From contig JAWLBR010000062.1 of assembly GCA_041687495.1 (NCBI GenBank), positions 1 to 18,527 on the forward strand: a stretch of 18,527 nucleotides of DNA. Direction: 5' to 3'. The DNA comes from JAWLBR01 sp041687495 (lineage in GTDB: Bacteria; Bacillota; Limnochordia; DTU087; JAAYGB01). Position numbers and translations under genes: made by a program. Shown here piece after piece: positions 1 through 6,526 of this stretch. Each line of letters starts with the position of its first letter. Position 1 is the stretch's first letter. Below the pieces are notes generated by a model. It was not told where the DNA came from and did no database searches. It was given only the letters and a program-made list of their open reading frames with translations.

Positions 1-69
1 GCTACGGCAGACAGTATCTCGGCGATGGCTCAGAAGCTGACTAACTTAACTACAAGGTTCACCCTGTAG
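1..69 (+). CDS. C-terminal end of a probable methyl-accepting chemotaxis protein (partial)
   Basis: Reading frame 1 is open from the first base to a TAG at 67-69 and encodes 22 residues ending in SAMAQKLTNLTTRFTL. The spacing of small and hydrophobic residues and the final F-x-L match the usual tail of methyl-accepting chemotaxis proteins, where the signalling helices end in a pattern like 'aeeL..lv.rFkl'. The gene starts outside the window, so its sensor domain cannot be described. A hairpin terminator lies about 45 bases after the stop, which supports a gene ending here. A second frame (from base 3) is open only to 44 and looks less family-like. The call rests on a short tail and is tentative. 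Confidence 0.5.
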   Translation, partial: ATADSISAMAQKLTNLTTRFTL

Positions 70-112
70 CCGGCACCGGCGCTAGCCTTTATCGTTGAGT
101 ATTGACAGTGAG

Positions 113-148
113 AAAGACCGTCCACCGTCATTTCTGTGGGCGGTCTTT
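113..148 (+). terminator. Hairpin terminator after the chemoreceptor-like gene
   Basis: Bases 113-125 (AAAGACCGTCCAC) pair with 136-148 (GTGGGCGGTCTTT) in a 13-bp stem with a single G-T wobble and a 10-base loop. The A-run on the left arm and T-run on the right arm give the usual shape of a factor-independent terminator that could act in both directions. It separates the gene ending at 69 from the small gene at 274. Confidence 0.75.
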
Positions 149-196
149 AATGGCTCGTGGGACCTGGCTCTCAATTGTTCCGAACGTCGCAATATT

Positions 197-272
197 AGGA
201 TTTTGCTCCTTTGCAGTCTTCTCCTGAGCTCCATAGAGTGAGAGAGAAGACAGAAGCGCAAAGGAGGATCCT
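197..272 (+). promoter_or_regulatory. 5' leader stem that would bury the ribosome binding site of the gene at 274
   Basis: Three blocks pair in nested order: 197-201 (AGGAT) with 268-272 (ATCCT), 206-214 (CTCCTTTGC) with 258-266 (GCAAAGGAG), and 216-223 (GTCTTCTC) with 244-251 (GAGAAGAC). The Shine-Dalgarno run AAAGGAGG (260-267) is almost completely inside the middle helix. If the transcript starts upstream of about 205, the folded form should block initiation at 274. This could be a translational switch (ligand, protein or temperature), a regulatory hairpin, or simply an inverted repeat. The pairing is read directly; the function is inference. Confidence 0.5.
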
Positions 273-273
273 G

Positions 274-486
274 ATGTCTATTTACGGTTACGACGGTAGG
301 GTAGGTGACGTTGGACGTTATATGCGGCGCATGGGCTATCGATATGATCGGTCTACCGGATGTTGGTGCCCCATCTACAGGCCGTACCGCCGCCGACGCC
401 CTGGATATGGGAACTATCCATACAATCCTGATGGGTATGAAGGCGCATATGGAGACTACGACGACTATGAATACGATGAAGACTAA
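274..486 (+). CDS. Small tyrosine- and arginine-rich protein of unknown function, 70 aa
   Basis: The ATG at 274 sits 6 bases after AAAGGAGG (260-267), a near-ideal ribosome binding site, so it is preferred over the in-frame TTG at 211. The product has no signal peptide or membrane segment. It contains 15 tyrosines in 70 residues, a basic middle (RPYRRRRPGYG, after a CWC pair) and a strongly acidic tail (DYDDYEYDED). Tyr/Gly-rich low-complexity proteins of this sort are often spore-coat, cross-linkable structural or nucleic-acid-binding proteins. None of these families is clearly recognised here, so no function is assigned. It is convergent with the nitrilase gene and shares the terminator at 503-526. 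The stem at 197-272 could control its translation. Confidence 0.7.
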   Translation: MSIYGYDGRVGDVGRYMRRMGYRYDRSTGCWCPIYRPYRRRRPGYGNYPYNPDGYEGAYGDYDDYEYDED

Positions 487-502
487 AGATTAAGGTTTCG
501 GG

Positions 503-526
503 GGGCTGCCACAAACCCGGCAGCCC
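503..526. terminator. Hairpin between convergent genes
   Basis: GGGCTGCC (503-510) and GGCAGCCC (519-526) form a perfect 8-bp GC-rich stem with an 8-base loop. It lies 16 bases after the stop of the tyrosine-rich gene and 6 bases beyond the stop of the minus-strand nitrilase gene, so it can serve both. There is no good T-run on either side (CTATTC on the plus strand), so termination may be weak. Confidence 0.6.
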
Positions 527-532
527 TATTCA

Positions 533-1363
533 CTATGGCCCGACATAACCCTTGTCCCGCAAAGTGCGTGCCCAGTCTGTCCCTCTTACCGTGCGGGCAG
601 CCAGCTCAACGTCAGCTGTTACCAATGCCTCAGCGTCAACTCCGTACGGTCCCTCTGTCAATATCTCTCCATTATGGCTCACCGCCAATGAACAGCCAAT
701 GCACTTGTCCCCCACCCATGGCCCACCGGTAATCCAACCGACATTACTCACACCAATGACAGGAATGTTGTAAAGCTGAGCCAGCGAAGTATACGACTGT
801 TTCCACATGGTCCCGTATGGCTCCTTGGTGTTGTTGTGATCAGCAGGAACGGCCCAGGCGCATGGAGACAGAATGATCTGTGCTCCCATCCGGGCTAGAG
901 AGTGCCCGAGGGCCAATGAATCTGGAAAGTTATCTGCGCAGATGTTCAGCGCCAGCACCCCGAGGGGCGTGTCGACTACAGCCAGTGACTGGCCATTGGC
1001 ATAGACCGGCTGCTCGATATCCAAAACATTGATTTTCCTGTGTTTTAGCAAAATCTCGCCCTGAGGAGATACCAGAATCGCTGCGTTGTAGACCTGGCCA
1101 TTGTCTTCCTCAGTTACGCCAATGACAACGTAAACACCGAATTTTGCTGCCGCTGAGCAGATGTGGTCGGAGTGTGCCCCTGGTATGGGTTTGGCTAGGG
1201 CTTTGGCATCTGGACAAGTCCAGCCCAAGTCGCAGCACTCTGGCAGCACGACTATGTCACACCCTGTATCAGCCGCTTGCTTAATCATATTAACAGCCCG
1301 CTCTAAATTGTCCGCGGCTCTTCCTCCGTCTACCCGCATTTGTCCCAGTCCTATTCGGATCAT
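533..1363 (-). CDS. Nitrilase-superfamily carbon-nitrogen hydrolase (amidase), 276 aa
   Basis: This is a cytoplasmic hydrolase of the nitrilase superfamily, which cleaves amide, carbamoyl or nitrile C-N bonds through a cysteine thioester. All three catalytic residues are visible, numbered from the ATG at 1363: Glu42 in VVLPECC, Lys110 in KHRKINVLD, and Cys142 in LNICADNF. About 276 residues is the usual single-domain length. The context WAVPADHNN after the Cys and the PECCDLGW motif resemble general aliphatic amidase-like or N-carbamoyl hydrolase branches, but the substrate cannot be read from sequence. GTG at 1372, ATG at 1369 and ATG at 1363 are all in frame. A GGAG at 1375-1372 is placed correctly only for 1363. 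The gene diverges from the ROK/sugar operon, so it may be co-regulated, but nothing proves a shared pathway. Confidence 0.88.
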   Translation of the reverse strand: MIRIGLGQMRVDGGRAADNLERAVNMIKQAADTGCDIVVLPECCDLGWTCPDAKALAKPIPGAHSDHICSAAAKFGVYVVIGVTEEDNGQVYNAAILVSPQGEILLKHRKINVLDIEQPVYANGQSLAVVDTPLGVLALNICADNFPDSLALGHSLARMGAQIILSPCAWAVPADHNNTKEPYGTMWKQSYTSLAQLYNIPVIGVSNVGWITGGPWVGDKCIGCSLAVSHNGEILTEGPYGVDAEALVTADVELAARTVRGTDWARTLRDKGYVGP

Positions 1364-1468
1364 CAACATCACTCCAGAGCCTTTGGTGTTATTTCGTCGC
1401 TACACTAACCTAGTTTCGTCTGTGCCTTTGTCTACCCTGCAGCAGATCCGGTAGGACTGTTTCTTGTG

Positions 1469-1507
1469 GCAGCAAAATCGCTGCTATTTGCCCCGCAATG
1501 GGCAAAT
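1469..1507. promoter_or_regulatory. Two adjacent inverted repeats, candidate operators in a divergent intergenic region
   Basis: GCAGC (1469-1473) and GCTGC (1480-1484) are separated by 6 bases. Immediately beside them, ATTTGCCC (1486-1493) and GGGCAAAT (1500-1507) form a perfect 8-bp inverted repeat, also with a 6-base spacer. They lie between the divergently transcribed nitrilase and ROK genes and just upstream of a TTGACA box at 1530. The position and symmetry suit a binding site for a dimeric regulator such as the neighbouring ROK protein. A terminator or attenuator hairpin is the alternative, although no T-run follows. Confidence 0.45.
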
Positions 1508-1529
1508 CATCTCCACAATACCAGTCGGT

Positions 1530-1559
1530 TTGACAATTAAGCGGTAAAAACAGCAAAAT
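1530..1559 (+). promoter_or_regulatory. Candidate sigma-A-type promoter for the ROK-led operon
   Basis: A consensus -35 box TTGACA (1530-1535) is followed after 18 bases by CAAAAT (1554-1559), a 4/6 match to the -10 consensus. The surrounding DNA is more A/T-rich than the flanking genes. A transcript starting near 1566 would argue for a ROK start downstream of the TTG at 1563. A further small inverted repeat, AATGT-AAA-ACATT (1596-1608), lies just downstream and could be another operator. This is inferred from sequence only. Confidence 0.4.
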
Positions 1560-1643
1560 TTATTGCAGGATATTCTACACCACGAAATAAGTAACAATGT
1601 AAAACATTCCACGCTGAGTAAATATGACCAAGAGTGCTGGCGG

Positions 1644-2876
1644 GTGACATCAGTGGCGACAATTGGCGAAGTGCAAGACAGCAATTTGTTGTGTTTGCTG
1701 GAATTACTGCAGACACAAGAAGACATCAGCCGGCAGGATTTGGCAGAGTTGAGTGGGCTTAGTCCGGCTGGGGTCTCCAAGCTGGTTGCTATTCTCATCG
1801 AGCGGGGACTCGTCCGAGAGGATGCTTTGCTCACCCGGGGTCGAGGGCGTCGAGCTATTGGCCTTCGTCTGAATGAGAACGCAATGTACGCAGTTGGTGT
1901 CCGTCTAGCTCGGCATTGTGTTAAGTGTGGAGTATTCAACGTGCGTGGGCAGCTCTTGCACCACCAGGAGCGCAACGTCCAAGGTGAGTCGGTGACAGAC
2001 ACCATCGCCTGGATCAAGCTCCTAATTCGACAGAGTCTTGTAGCCGTGGAAGACGCCTGGGACAAAACCGTGGGAATCGGAATCAGCGCACCGGGCCCCT
2101 TGCATGCCGATGCTGGTGAGATTATTTTTATTTCAAACTCACCGGGCTGGCGCAATGTAGCTTTAGCGCCAATTATTGAAGCAGAGTTTGGTCTGCGTAC
2201 ATTTGTCGAACAGGACGCCAATGCCAGCGCTCTGGCGGAGCGTTGGTTCGGTCAAGGAAAGGATTCTTCCGATCTAGTTTATGTCGCTGCCGGTCGGGGA
2301 GTCGGAGCTGGGGTCCTGATCGATGGAAAGCTGTATCGAGGCAGCCAGAGTGCTGCCGGAGAAATCGGACACACATCCATTGCCCACGACGGTCCCCAGT
2401 GTGACTGCGGAAATAGGGGCTGCTTGGAGATGTACTGTTCCGGTCTATCTCTTATCCGCCAGGCAAATGAGCTGGCCAGCGAACGTGGATTGTCTGGTTG
2501 GCCAACTCCCGAGGACATGTCAGTGGAAGCCATTGTGCGCTTAGCTGAGGCTGGAGATGCACACGCCCGGGATTTGATCATTACATCAGGCAGGCATATG
2601 GGAGTGGGGCTGGTTAACCTGATCAACTCCTACAACCCCGACACCATTATCCTGGGCGATGAGATGGCTAGTGCCGGTTCCTTGTGGCTGTCGGCCATTG
2701 AGGCCGTGGTGGCGAAACGGGTAGTTCCGGCGATTCGCGACTCAACTCGGATTGTACTATCCGAGCTACCGATTGACCCCGCCTTTCTCGGGGCAGGGGC
2801 ATTGGTCATGAAGCGGGCGTTTGCCAACCTGTCTCAAGTGCGCTCGGCTGGTCGGGTGAGGTTTGCCAAACGCTGA
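1644..2876 (+). CDS. ROK-family transcriptional regulator (NagC/XylR type), 410 aa
   Basis: This is a sugar-responsive DNA-binding repressor. Near the N-terminus lies a winged helix-turn-helix (ISRQDLAELSGLSPAGVSKL, then IERGLV). The sugar-kinase-like ROK domain follows, with EQDANASAL, the glycine-rich GRGVGAGVLIDGKLYRG, a sugar-contact GEIGH and the zinc motif CDCGNRGCLE. A conserved zinc-binding CxCGxxGCxE and Glu/His pair point to an intact ligand pocket. The start is uncertain: GTG at 1644 gives a normal N-terminus, GTG 1653 is possible, and TTG 1563 would add 27 residues but overlaps the putative promoter; none has a clear ribosome binding site. The kinase gene follows after 32 bases, so this is probably the local regulator of the transport and catabolism operon, binding the repeats at 1469-1608 (inference). 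Confidence 0.88.
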   Translation: MTSVATIGEVQDSNLLCLLELLQTQEDISRQDLAELSGLSPAGVSKLVAILIERGLVREDALLTRGRGRRAIGLRLNENAMYAVGVRLARHCVKCGVFNVRGQLLHHQERNVQGESVTDTIAWIKLLIRQSLVAVEDAWDKTVGIGISAPGPLHADAGEIIFISNSPGWRNVALAPIIEAEFGLRTFVEQDANASALAERWFGQGKDSSDLVYVAAGRGVGAGVLIDGKLYRGSQSAAGEIGHTSIAHDGPQCDCGNRGCLEMYCSGLSLIRQANELASERGLSGWPTPEDMSVEAIVRLAEAGDAHARDLIITSGRHMGVGLVNLINSYNPDTIILGDEMASAGSLWLSAIEAVVAKRVVPAIRDSTRIVLSELPIDPAFLGAGALVMKRAFANLSQVRSAGRVRFAKR

Positions 2877-2908
2877 GGAATTCAGCTTCTAAGAAGGGAG
2901 ACGGAGCG

Positions 2909-4378
2909 GTGGCAGCGTTTTTGGGAATCGACGTTGGGACCTCAAGCACTAAGTGCCTGCTCATCGAGGCTGGTCAGGAACTGGCACGGGGGCGCTGTGC
3001 TTATTCGGTTTCGGTACCGAGGCAAGGCTTTGCGCAGCAGAGTCCAATGATCTGGTGGGATGCCGTGATCCGCAGTGCCCAGGAGTGCCTAAAAGCTGTT
3101 GGGGACAAGGCACAGGTGGTGCAGGGGATCGGTATTACCGGGCAGATGCATGGTTTGGTGATGCTCGATGCTTCTGGGGCGCCGGTGGCTGACGCAATTC
3201 TCTGGCCCGACCAACGCAGCGCCGTCCAAGTGAAGCAGTTAGCCCAGGTCTTCGGAGAGCAGATGACTGCCGTACTGGGAGGACCGGTGGCTTCAGGGTT
3301 TCTTCTCCCCAGTCTTGTCTGGATTAAGGAGAATCGGCCCGATCTATATTGTAAGATTCACCGAGTGGTTACCCCCAAGGATTATGTGAGATACCGCTTA
3401 ACGGGCCAAATAGCTGTGGATCCAACCGATGCCTGTGGTACGGGGGCATTCGCCCCAGCAGGCGGTGGGTGGGTTGCCTCATACCTGTCATCTTTGGGTA
3501 TTGATCCCGAGCTTTTCCCGGAGATTAAGCCTTCGGCGCAGGTGTCTGGTGAACTGCTCCCGGATGCAGCCACCGCTTTAGGCCTTACTGCTGGCATTCC
3601 CGTTGTCACCGGTTGTGGGGACACTCCGGCCAGTGCTTTAGGGATGGGTATAGTCTCAGATGACCAGTTGCTGGTCAATGTCGGCACAGGGGGCCAGGTT
3701 CTGCAGCGCCTTTCCCGGTACAGATTTGATGCGGCAGGGCGCCTACATGTAATGAGCTATCCAGACGGCACCTCGTGGTACGCCATGGGAGCTATGCTGG
3801 CCGCCGGATTGTCGCTAACGTGGCTGACAGACCTCTTGGGAGTGGACAGTGAGGAACAATGGCAGAGGCTTTGGCGTGATTCGGCCGATGTGTGTGCCTG
3901 TGAGGAGGAGCTGTTTTTCCTGCCCTACCTGGTAGGTGAGCGTACCCCATACATGCAGTCAAGCATGAGGGGATCCTTTGTTGGGCTGCGGTCGTCTCAC
4001 CGGCGAGAGCACCTATTTCGAGCAGTGGTTGAAGGGGTTGGGTTTGCGCTTTACGATTGCTACCAAGTTCTGTCAGAGATAGCCCCAATGCCTACCGCAA
4101 TTCGCTCCGGTGGTAGTACCGTGAAGCAAGACAGCTTTCGGCACGTGTTAGCGGACGTGTTTGGTCTGCCGGTCTACCATACAGAGCAGGCAGAGACCAG
4201 CGCTTTTGGGGCCGCGATGCTGGCGGCCAGCGCCATCACTGAGGAAAGTTTGGCTGAGGTGGCGCAGAAGTGGGTGCGAATCATGGGAGTGACTTACCCC
4301 GGCTCTTCTCAGCAGAGATATCGGGAGGGATTTGCTCAGTTTCGGGAATTGGCAGACCAAGAGAGCAAGCGGCGGTAA
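2909..4378 (+). CDS. FGGY-family carbohydrate kinase, xylulokinase-like, 489 aa
   Basis: This enzyme is expected to phosphorylate a free sugar (ketopentose or related) with ATP in the cytoplasm. The actin-like fold starts with GIDVGTSSTK (residues 6-15). GQMHG (78-82) is the substrate-side motif typical of xylulokinases. The first FGGY signature is near LPSLVWIKEN, the probable catalytic Asp238 lies in GCGDTPASALGMG, and the C-terminal ATP-side motif is GGSTVKQDSFRHVLADVFG. The length is normal for the family. The usual GTSG loop reads GTGGQV here, so D-xylulose should not be assumed and no symbol is given. No xylose isomerase is in the window. The GTG start has AAGAAGGGAG (2891-2900) 8 bases upstream. 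It is co-transcribed with the ROK gene and likely handles the monosaccharide released from the substrate imported by the downstream transporter. Confidence 0.88.
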   Translation: MAAFLGIDVGTSSTKCLLIEAGQELARGRCAYSVSVPRQGFAQQSPMIWWDAVIRSAQECLKAVGDKAQVVQGIGITGQMHGLVMLDASGAPVADAILWPDQRSAVQVKQLAQVFGEQMTAVLGGPVASGFLLPSLVWIKENRPDLYCKIHRVVTPKDYVRYRLTGQIAVDPTDACGTGAFAPAGGGWVASYLSSLGIDPELFPEIKPSAQVSGELLPDAATALGLTAGIPVVTGCGDTPASALGMGIVSDDQLLVNVGTGGQVLQRLSRYRFDAAGRLHVMSYPDGTSWYAMGAMLAAGLSLTWLTDLLGVDSEEQWQRLWRDSADVCACEEELFFLPYLVGERTPYMQSSMRGSFVGLRSSHRREHLFRAVVEGVGFALYDCYQVLSEIAPMPTAIRSGGSTVKQDSFRHVLADVFGLPVYHTEQAETSAFGAAMLAASAITEESLAEVAQKWVRIMGVTYPGSSQQRYREGFAQFRELADQESKRR

Positions 4379-4435
4379 CCGCTGCCTTAGTTAGTTCCAG
4401 GATGTTTCATCACTATCTTGTGGGAGGCGAACCTG

Positions 4436-4660
4436 ATGAGTCCAGGGGCAGCAAAACCATCTCCAGTGCTATTTGCCGCACTGCGTACGGCCGTGTTCAT
4501 CATCTGCACAGGAGGCTTAGTTATGCCTTTCCTGTGGTCGGATCGATCCTCGCCGGCCTTCGTCATTAACAGTCTCAGCATCGGGTTTGGCATCATTATG
4601 CTCATGATTGTGGCGGTGCTTATTCGCCGCCCTGTAATACCACGTGAGGAAAGGAAGTGA
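4436..4660 (+). CDS. Small membrane protein with two helices, 74 aa
   Basis: The ATG at 4436 follows GGGAGG (4422-4427) by 8 bases; an upstream in-frame TTG at 4418 lies before that site and is rejected. The product has two hydrophobic stretches: residues from about ALRTAVFIICTGGLVMPFLW, and AFVINSLSIGFGIIMLMIVAVLI. A short polar loop (SDRSSP) separates them and the tail is basic (RRPVIPREERK). It is not recognised as a known family. Its position between the sugar kinase and the ABC binding protein, in tight operon spacing, suggests a small accessory subunit of the transport system or an unrelated membrane peptide. Nothing in the sequence distinguishes these. Confidence 0.7.
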   Translation: MSPGAAKPSPVLFAALRTAVFIICTGGLVMPFLWSDRSSPAFVINSLSIGFGIIMLMIVAVLIRRPVIPREERK

Positions 4661-4724
4661 GAGTTACTCAGTAGCTTGGACCAGTTTGGCCGTAAGAACA
4701 CCACAATGAGAGAGGAGATTGACC

Positions 4725-6431
4725 ATGTCAAGAAGGTACATGCAGGCTTTGGTAATACTCACCGTTGCTTTGGTTGTACTCGGAGTGGGCGCCTCGGCCA
4801 TGGCGGCAACCATGGGACTTACTTATGGCTGGGCCTATCCCACCCACTACAATCAGTTTGCCCCTAACGGAGTTCCTGGTGGTGGACTGATCAACGAGCC
4901 AATGGCTTACAAGATTCGGGTTACTGGCGGCTATGTTCCTAGACTCGGAACCAGTTGGGAAGAGAACGGTTCCACATTGACTGTCCAGTTGCGGGAAGGC
5001 GTTGTCTGGCATGACGGTGCCAAGTTCACCGCCACCGATGTAGTCAACACGTTCCTCTACGGACGGGCACTGTCCTGGGCTGTTTGGGACAACCTGGTTG
5101 ACGTCACCGCAGTCGATGACTACACAGTGAAGTTTGAGTTTGAGGGTAGGACTTCTCTGCCTAAGGACATTGTGCTGCAACAGGTACTGACTCAGTTTAT
5201 CTATCCCAGCCACGTGTACGGCAAGGCAGTGGATGCTCAGTACGTAGAGGCCCTCAAGCAGGGCACTCCTGATGCAGAGACAATCCGCGAAATCTCCGAG
5301 CAGCTCATCGGTTATCGGCCAGAGCGGTACGTTGGTACCGGTCCGTTTACCGTTGAGGCAGTTACCCAGGCAAGGATTAGCTACAAGAAGAACCCATCGT
5401 ATTACCTGGCAGACAACGTCAATGTCGACGACATTGCTGCTTACCAAGGGATGGACAACCAAGTAGCTTGGCAGGTACGGCTGTCTGGACGTAGTGACTA
5501 CGATTGGGCTTTCTCGCCCATGACCGTAACTCAGCAATGGGAACGCCGCTCAGGCGCTCACATGAACCTGCCTTGGGACTTCGCCGTCTACGCCTTGTAC
5601 TTCAACGGCGAGAAGCTTCCGCAAAAGGTGCGCCAAGCTATGGCTTATGCCATTGACCGGGTTGAACTGACTGAGATTAACGACCCGTTCAACGTTCCAA
5701 CAGAGATCCCGACCGCTTTGCTGCCAACCACAGTGGATGAGTGGCTGTCTGAGGATTTCCTGGCCACTTTGGACCCATACGCATACAACCCGGAGAAAGC
5801 TAAGCAGCTGCTCAAAGAGGCCGGTTACCAAGAAACCGCCAACGGCTGGTTGACCCCAGAGGGTAAGCCGTTTGAGCTGCAGATCGCCGCTCCTGCCGGT
5901 TGGAACAGCTGGGTTACCTCTGCTGAAACCATCGTTTCTCACCTGGACAAGATCGGTGTCAAGGCTACTGCTACTGCCGTTGGCCAACCTGGTTTCTGGC
6001 AGCAACAGGCCAACGGTGAGTTCGATATGTCCATCGGTTGGTTGGGCTTCTGGCAGACCGATCCTTACATGCAATTCCGGGGTGTGTTCATTCAAAACTC
6101 CACCATCGAGAATGCTCCGCCTGAGCAGTATGCCAGATTTGATACGGTTGTCACCATCGATGGAGAGGAAGTTGACCTGAAAGAGTTGGTGCAGGAAGCT
6201 GCGACCAACGATCTTGAGGCAAAGAAGGCAGTGGTTGAGAAGCTGACCAAGGCTTACAATGAGCATCTGCCGATTCTGGACCTCAACGCTAAGCGCCTGC
6301 AGGTGTTCTACTCTACCCAAAGGTTCACCGGCTGGCCTGACAGCGATCACCCGCTGTGGCAAAACGCAGGTGGTAACGCACTTGAGCTGCTGGCAACTTT
6401 CATTACCGAAGGTTACCTGCAAGCCAAATAA
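4725..6431 (+). CDS. ABC transporter substrate-binding protein, family 5 (Dpp/Opp type), 568 aa
   Basis: This is the extracytoplasmic solute receptor of the importer encoded by the next three genes. The N-terminus is a Sec signal peptide (SRRY, hydrophobic core, then ASAMA) with likely cleavage after Ala27. No lipobox cysteine is present, so it should be a soluble periplasmic protein. Mature residues about 70-110 carry the family-5 pattern (VPRLGTSWEE, LREGVVWHDGAKFTATDVV). MAYAIDRVEL and the C-terminal lobe also fit. The size is normal. Members bind peptides, nickel or oligosaccharides, and a ROK repressor, sugar kinase and glycosidase in the same operon favour an oligosaccharide. The ATG at 4725 follows AGAGGAG (4711-4717); the in-frame TTG at 4719 is too close to it. 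A strong hairpin follows the gene. Confidence 0.93.
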   Translation: MSRRYMQALVILTVALVVLGVGASAMAATMGLTYGWAYPTHYNQFAPNGVPGGGLINEPMAYKIRVTGGYVPRLGTSWEENGSTLTVQLREGVVWHDGAKFTATDVVNTFLYGRALSWAVWDNLVDVTAVDDYTVKFEFEGRTSLPKDIVLQQVLTQFIYPSHVYGKAVDAQYVEALKQGTPDAETIREISEQLIGYRPERYVGTGPFTVEAVTQARISYKKNPSYYLADNVNVDDIAAYQGMDNQVAWQVRLSGRSDYDWAFSPMTVTQQWERRSGAHMNLPWDFAVYALYFNGEKLPQKVRQAMAYAIDRVELTEINDPFNVPTEIPTALLPTTVDEWLSEDFLATLDPYAYNPEKAKQLLKEAGYQETANGWLTPEGKPFELQIAAPAGWNSWVTSAETIVSHLDKIGVKATATAVGQPGFWQQQANGEFDMSIGWLGFWQTDPYMQFRGVFIQNSTIENAPPEQYARFDTVVTIDGEEVDLKELVQEAATNDLEAKKAVVEKLTKAYNEHLPILDLNAKRLQVFYSTQRFTGWPDSDHPLWQNAGGNALELLATFITEGYLQAK

Positions 6432-6447
6432 GCGGTAAGGTGAGCTG

Positions 6448-6502
6448 AAAGCGGGAAACAGAAGCGTTGGCCTCTGGCCAGCCTTCTGTTTCCCCTCGCT
6501 TT
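6448..6502 (+). terminator. Strong intercistronic stem-loop, likely attenuator or mRNA-stabilising hairpin
   Basis: GGGAAACAGAAG (6453-6464) pairs perfectly with CTTCTGTTTCCC (6483-6494). The helix continues outward as AAAGC (6448-6452) with GCTTT (6498-6502) after a short asymmetric bulge, and inward as TGGCC (6468-6472) with GGCCA (6476-6480). It lies between the binding-protein stop (6431) and the first permease start (6527). In other importers such hairpins keep the binding protein in excess over the membrane subunits, by partial termination or by protecting the upstream mRNA. That role is inferred here from position. Confidence 0.7.
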
Positions 6503-6526
6503 TCTCGTGAAGAAGGGGTGAAAAGC

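Noticed and set aside
3..44. Alternative frame for the truncated left-edge gene (ends YLGDGSEAD)
   Set aside because: Shorter, and with no family-like pattern; the frame ending at 69 matches the chemoreceptor tail better.
1484..2221. 245-codon open frame on the minus strand opposite the ROK gene
   Set aside because: It is fully antisense to a well-supported ROK protein and has no recognisable domain or ribosome binding site.
4728..5537. 269-codon open frame on the minus strand opposite the binding-protein gene
   Set aside because: Antisense to a clear family-5 receptor; the sequence shows no domain and reflects codon bias of the real gene.
5550..6422. 290-codon open frame on the minus strand opposite the same receptor gene
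   Set aside because: Same reason; long antisense frames are expected here from GC-biased third positions.
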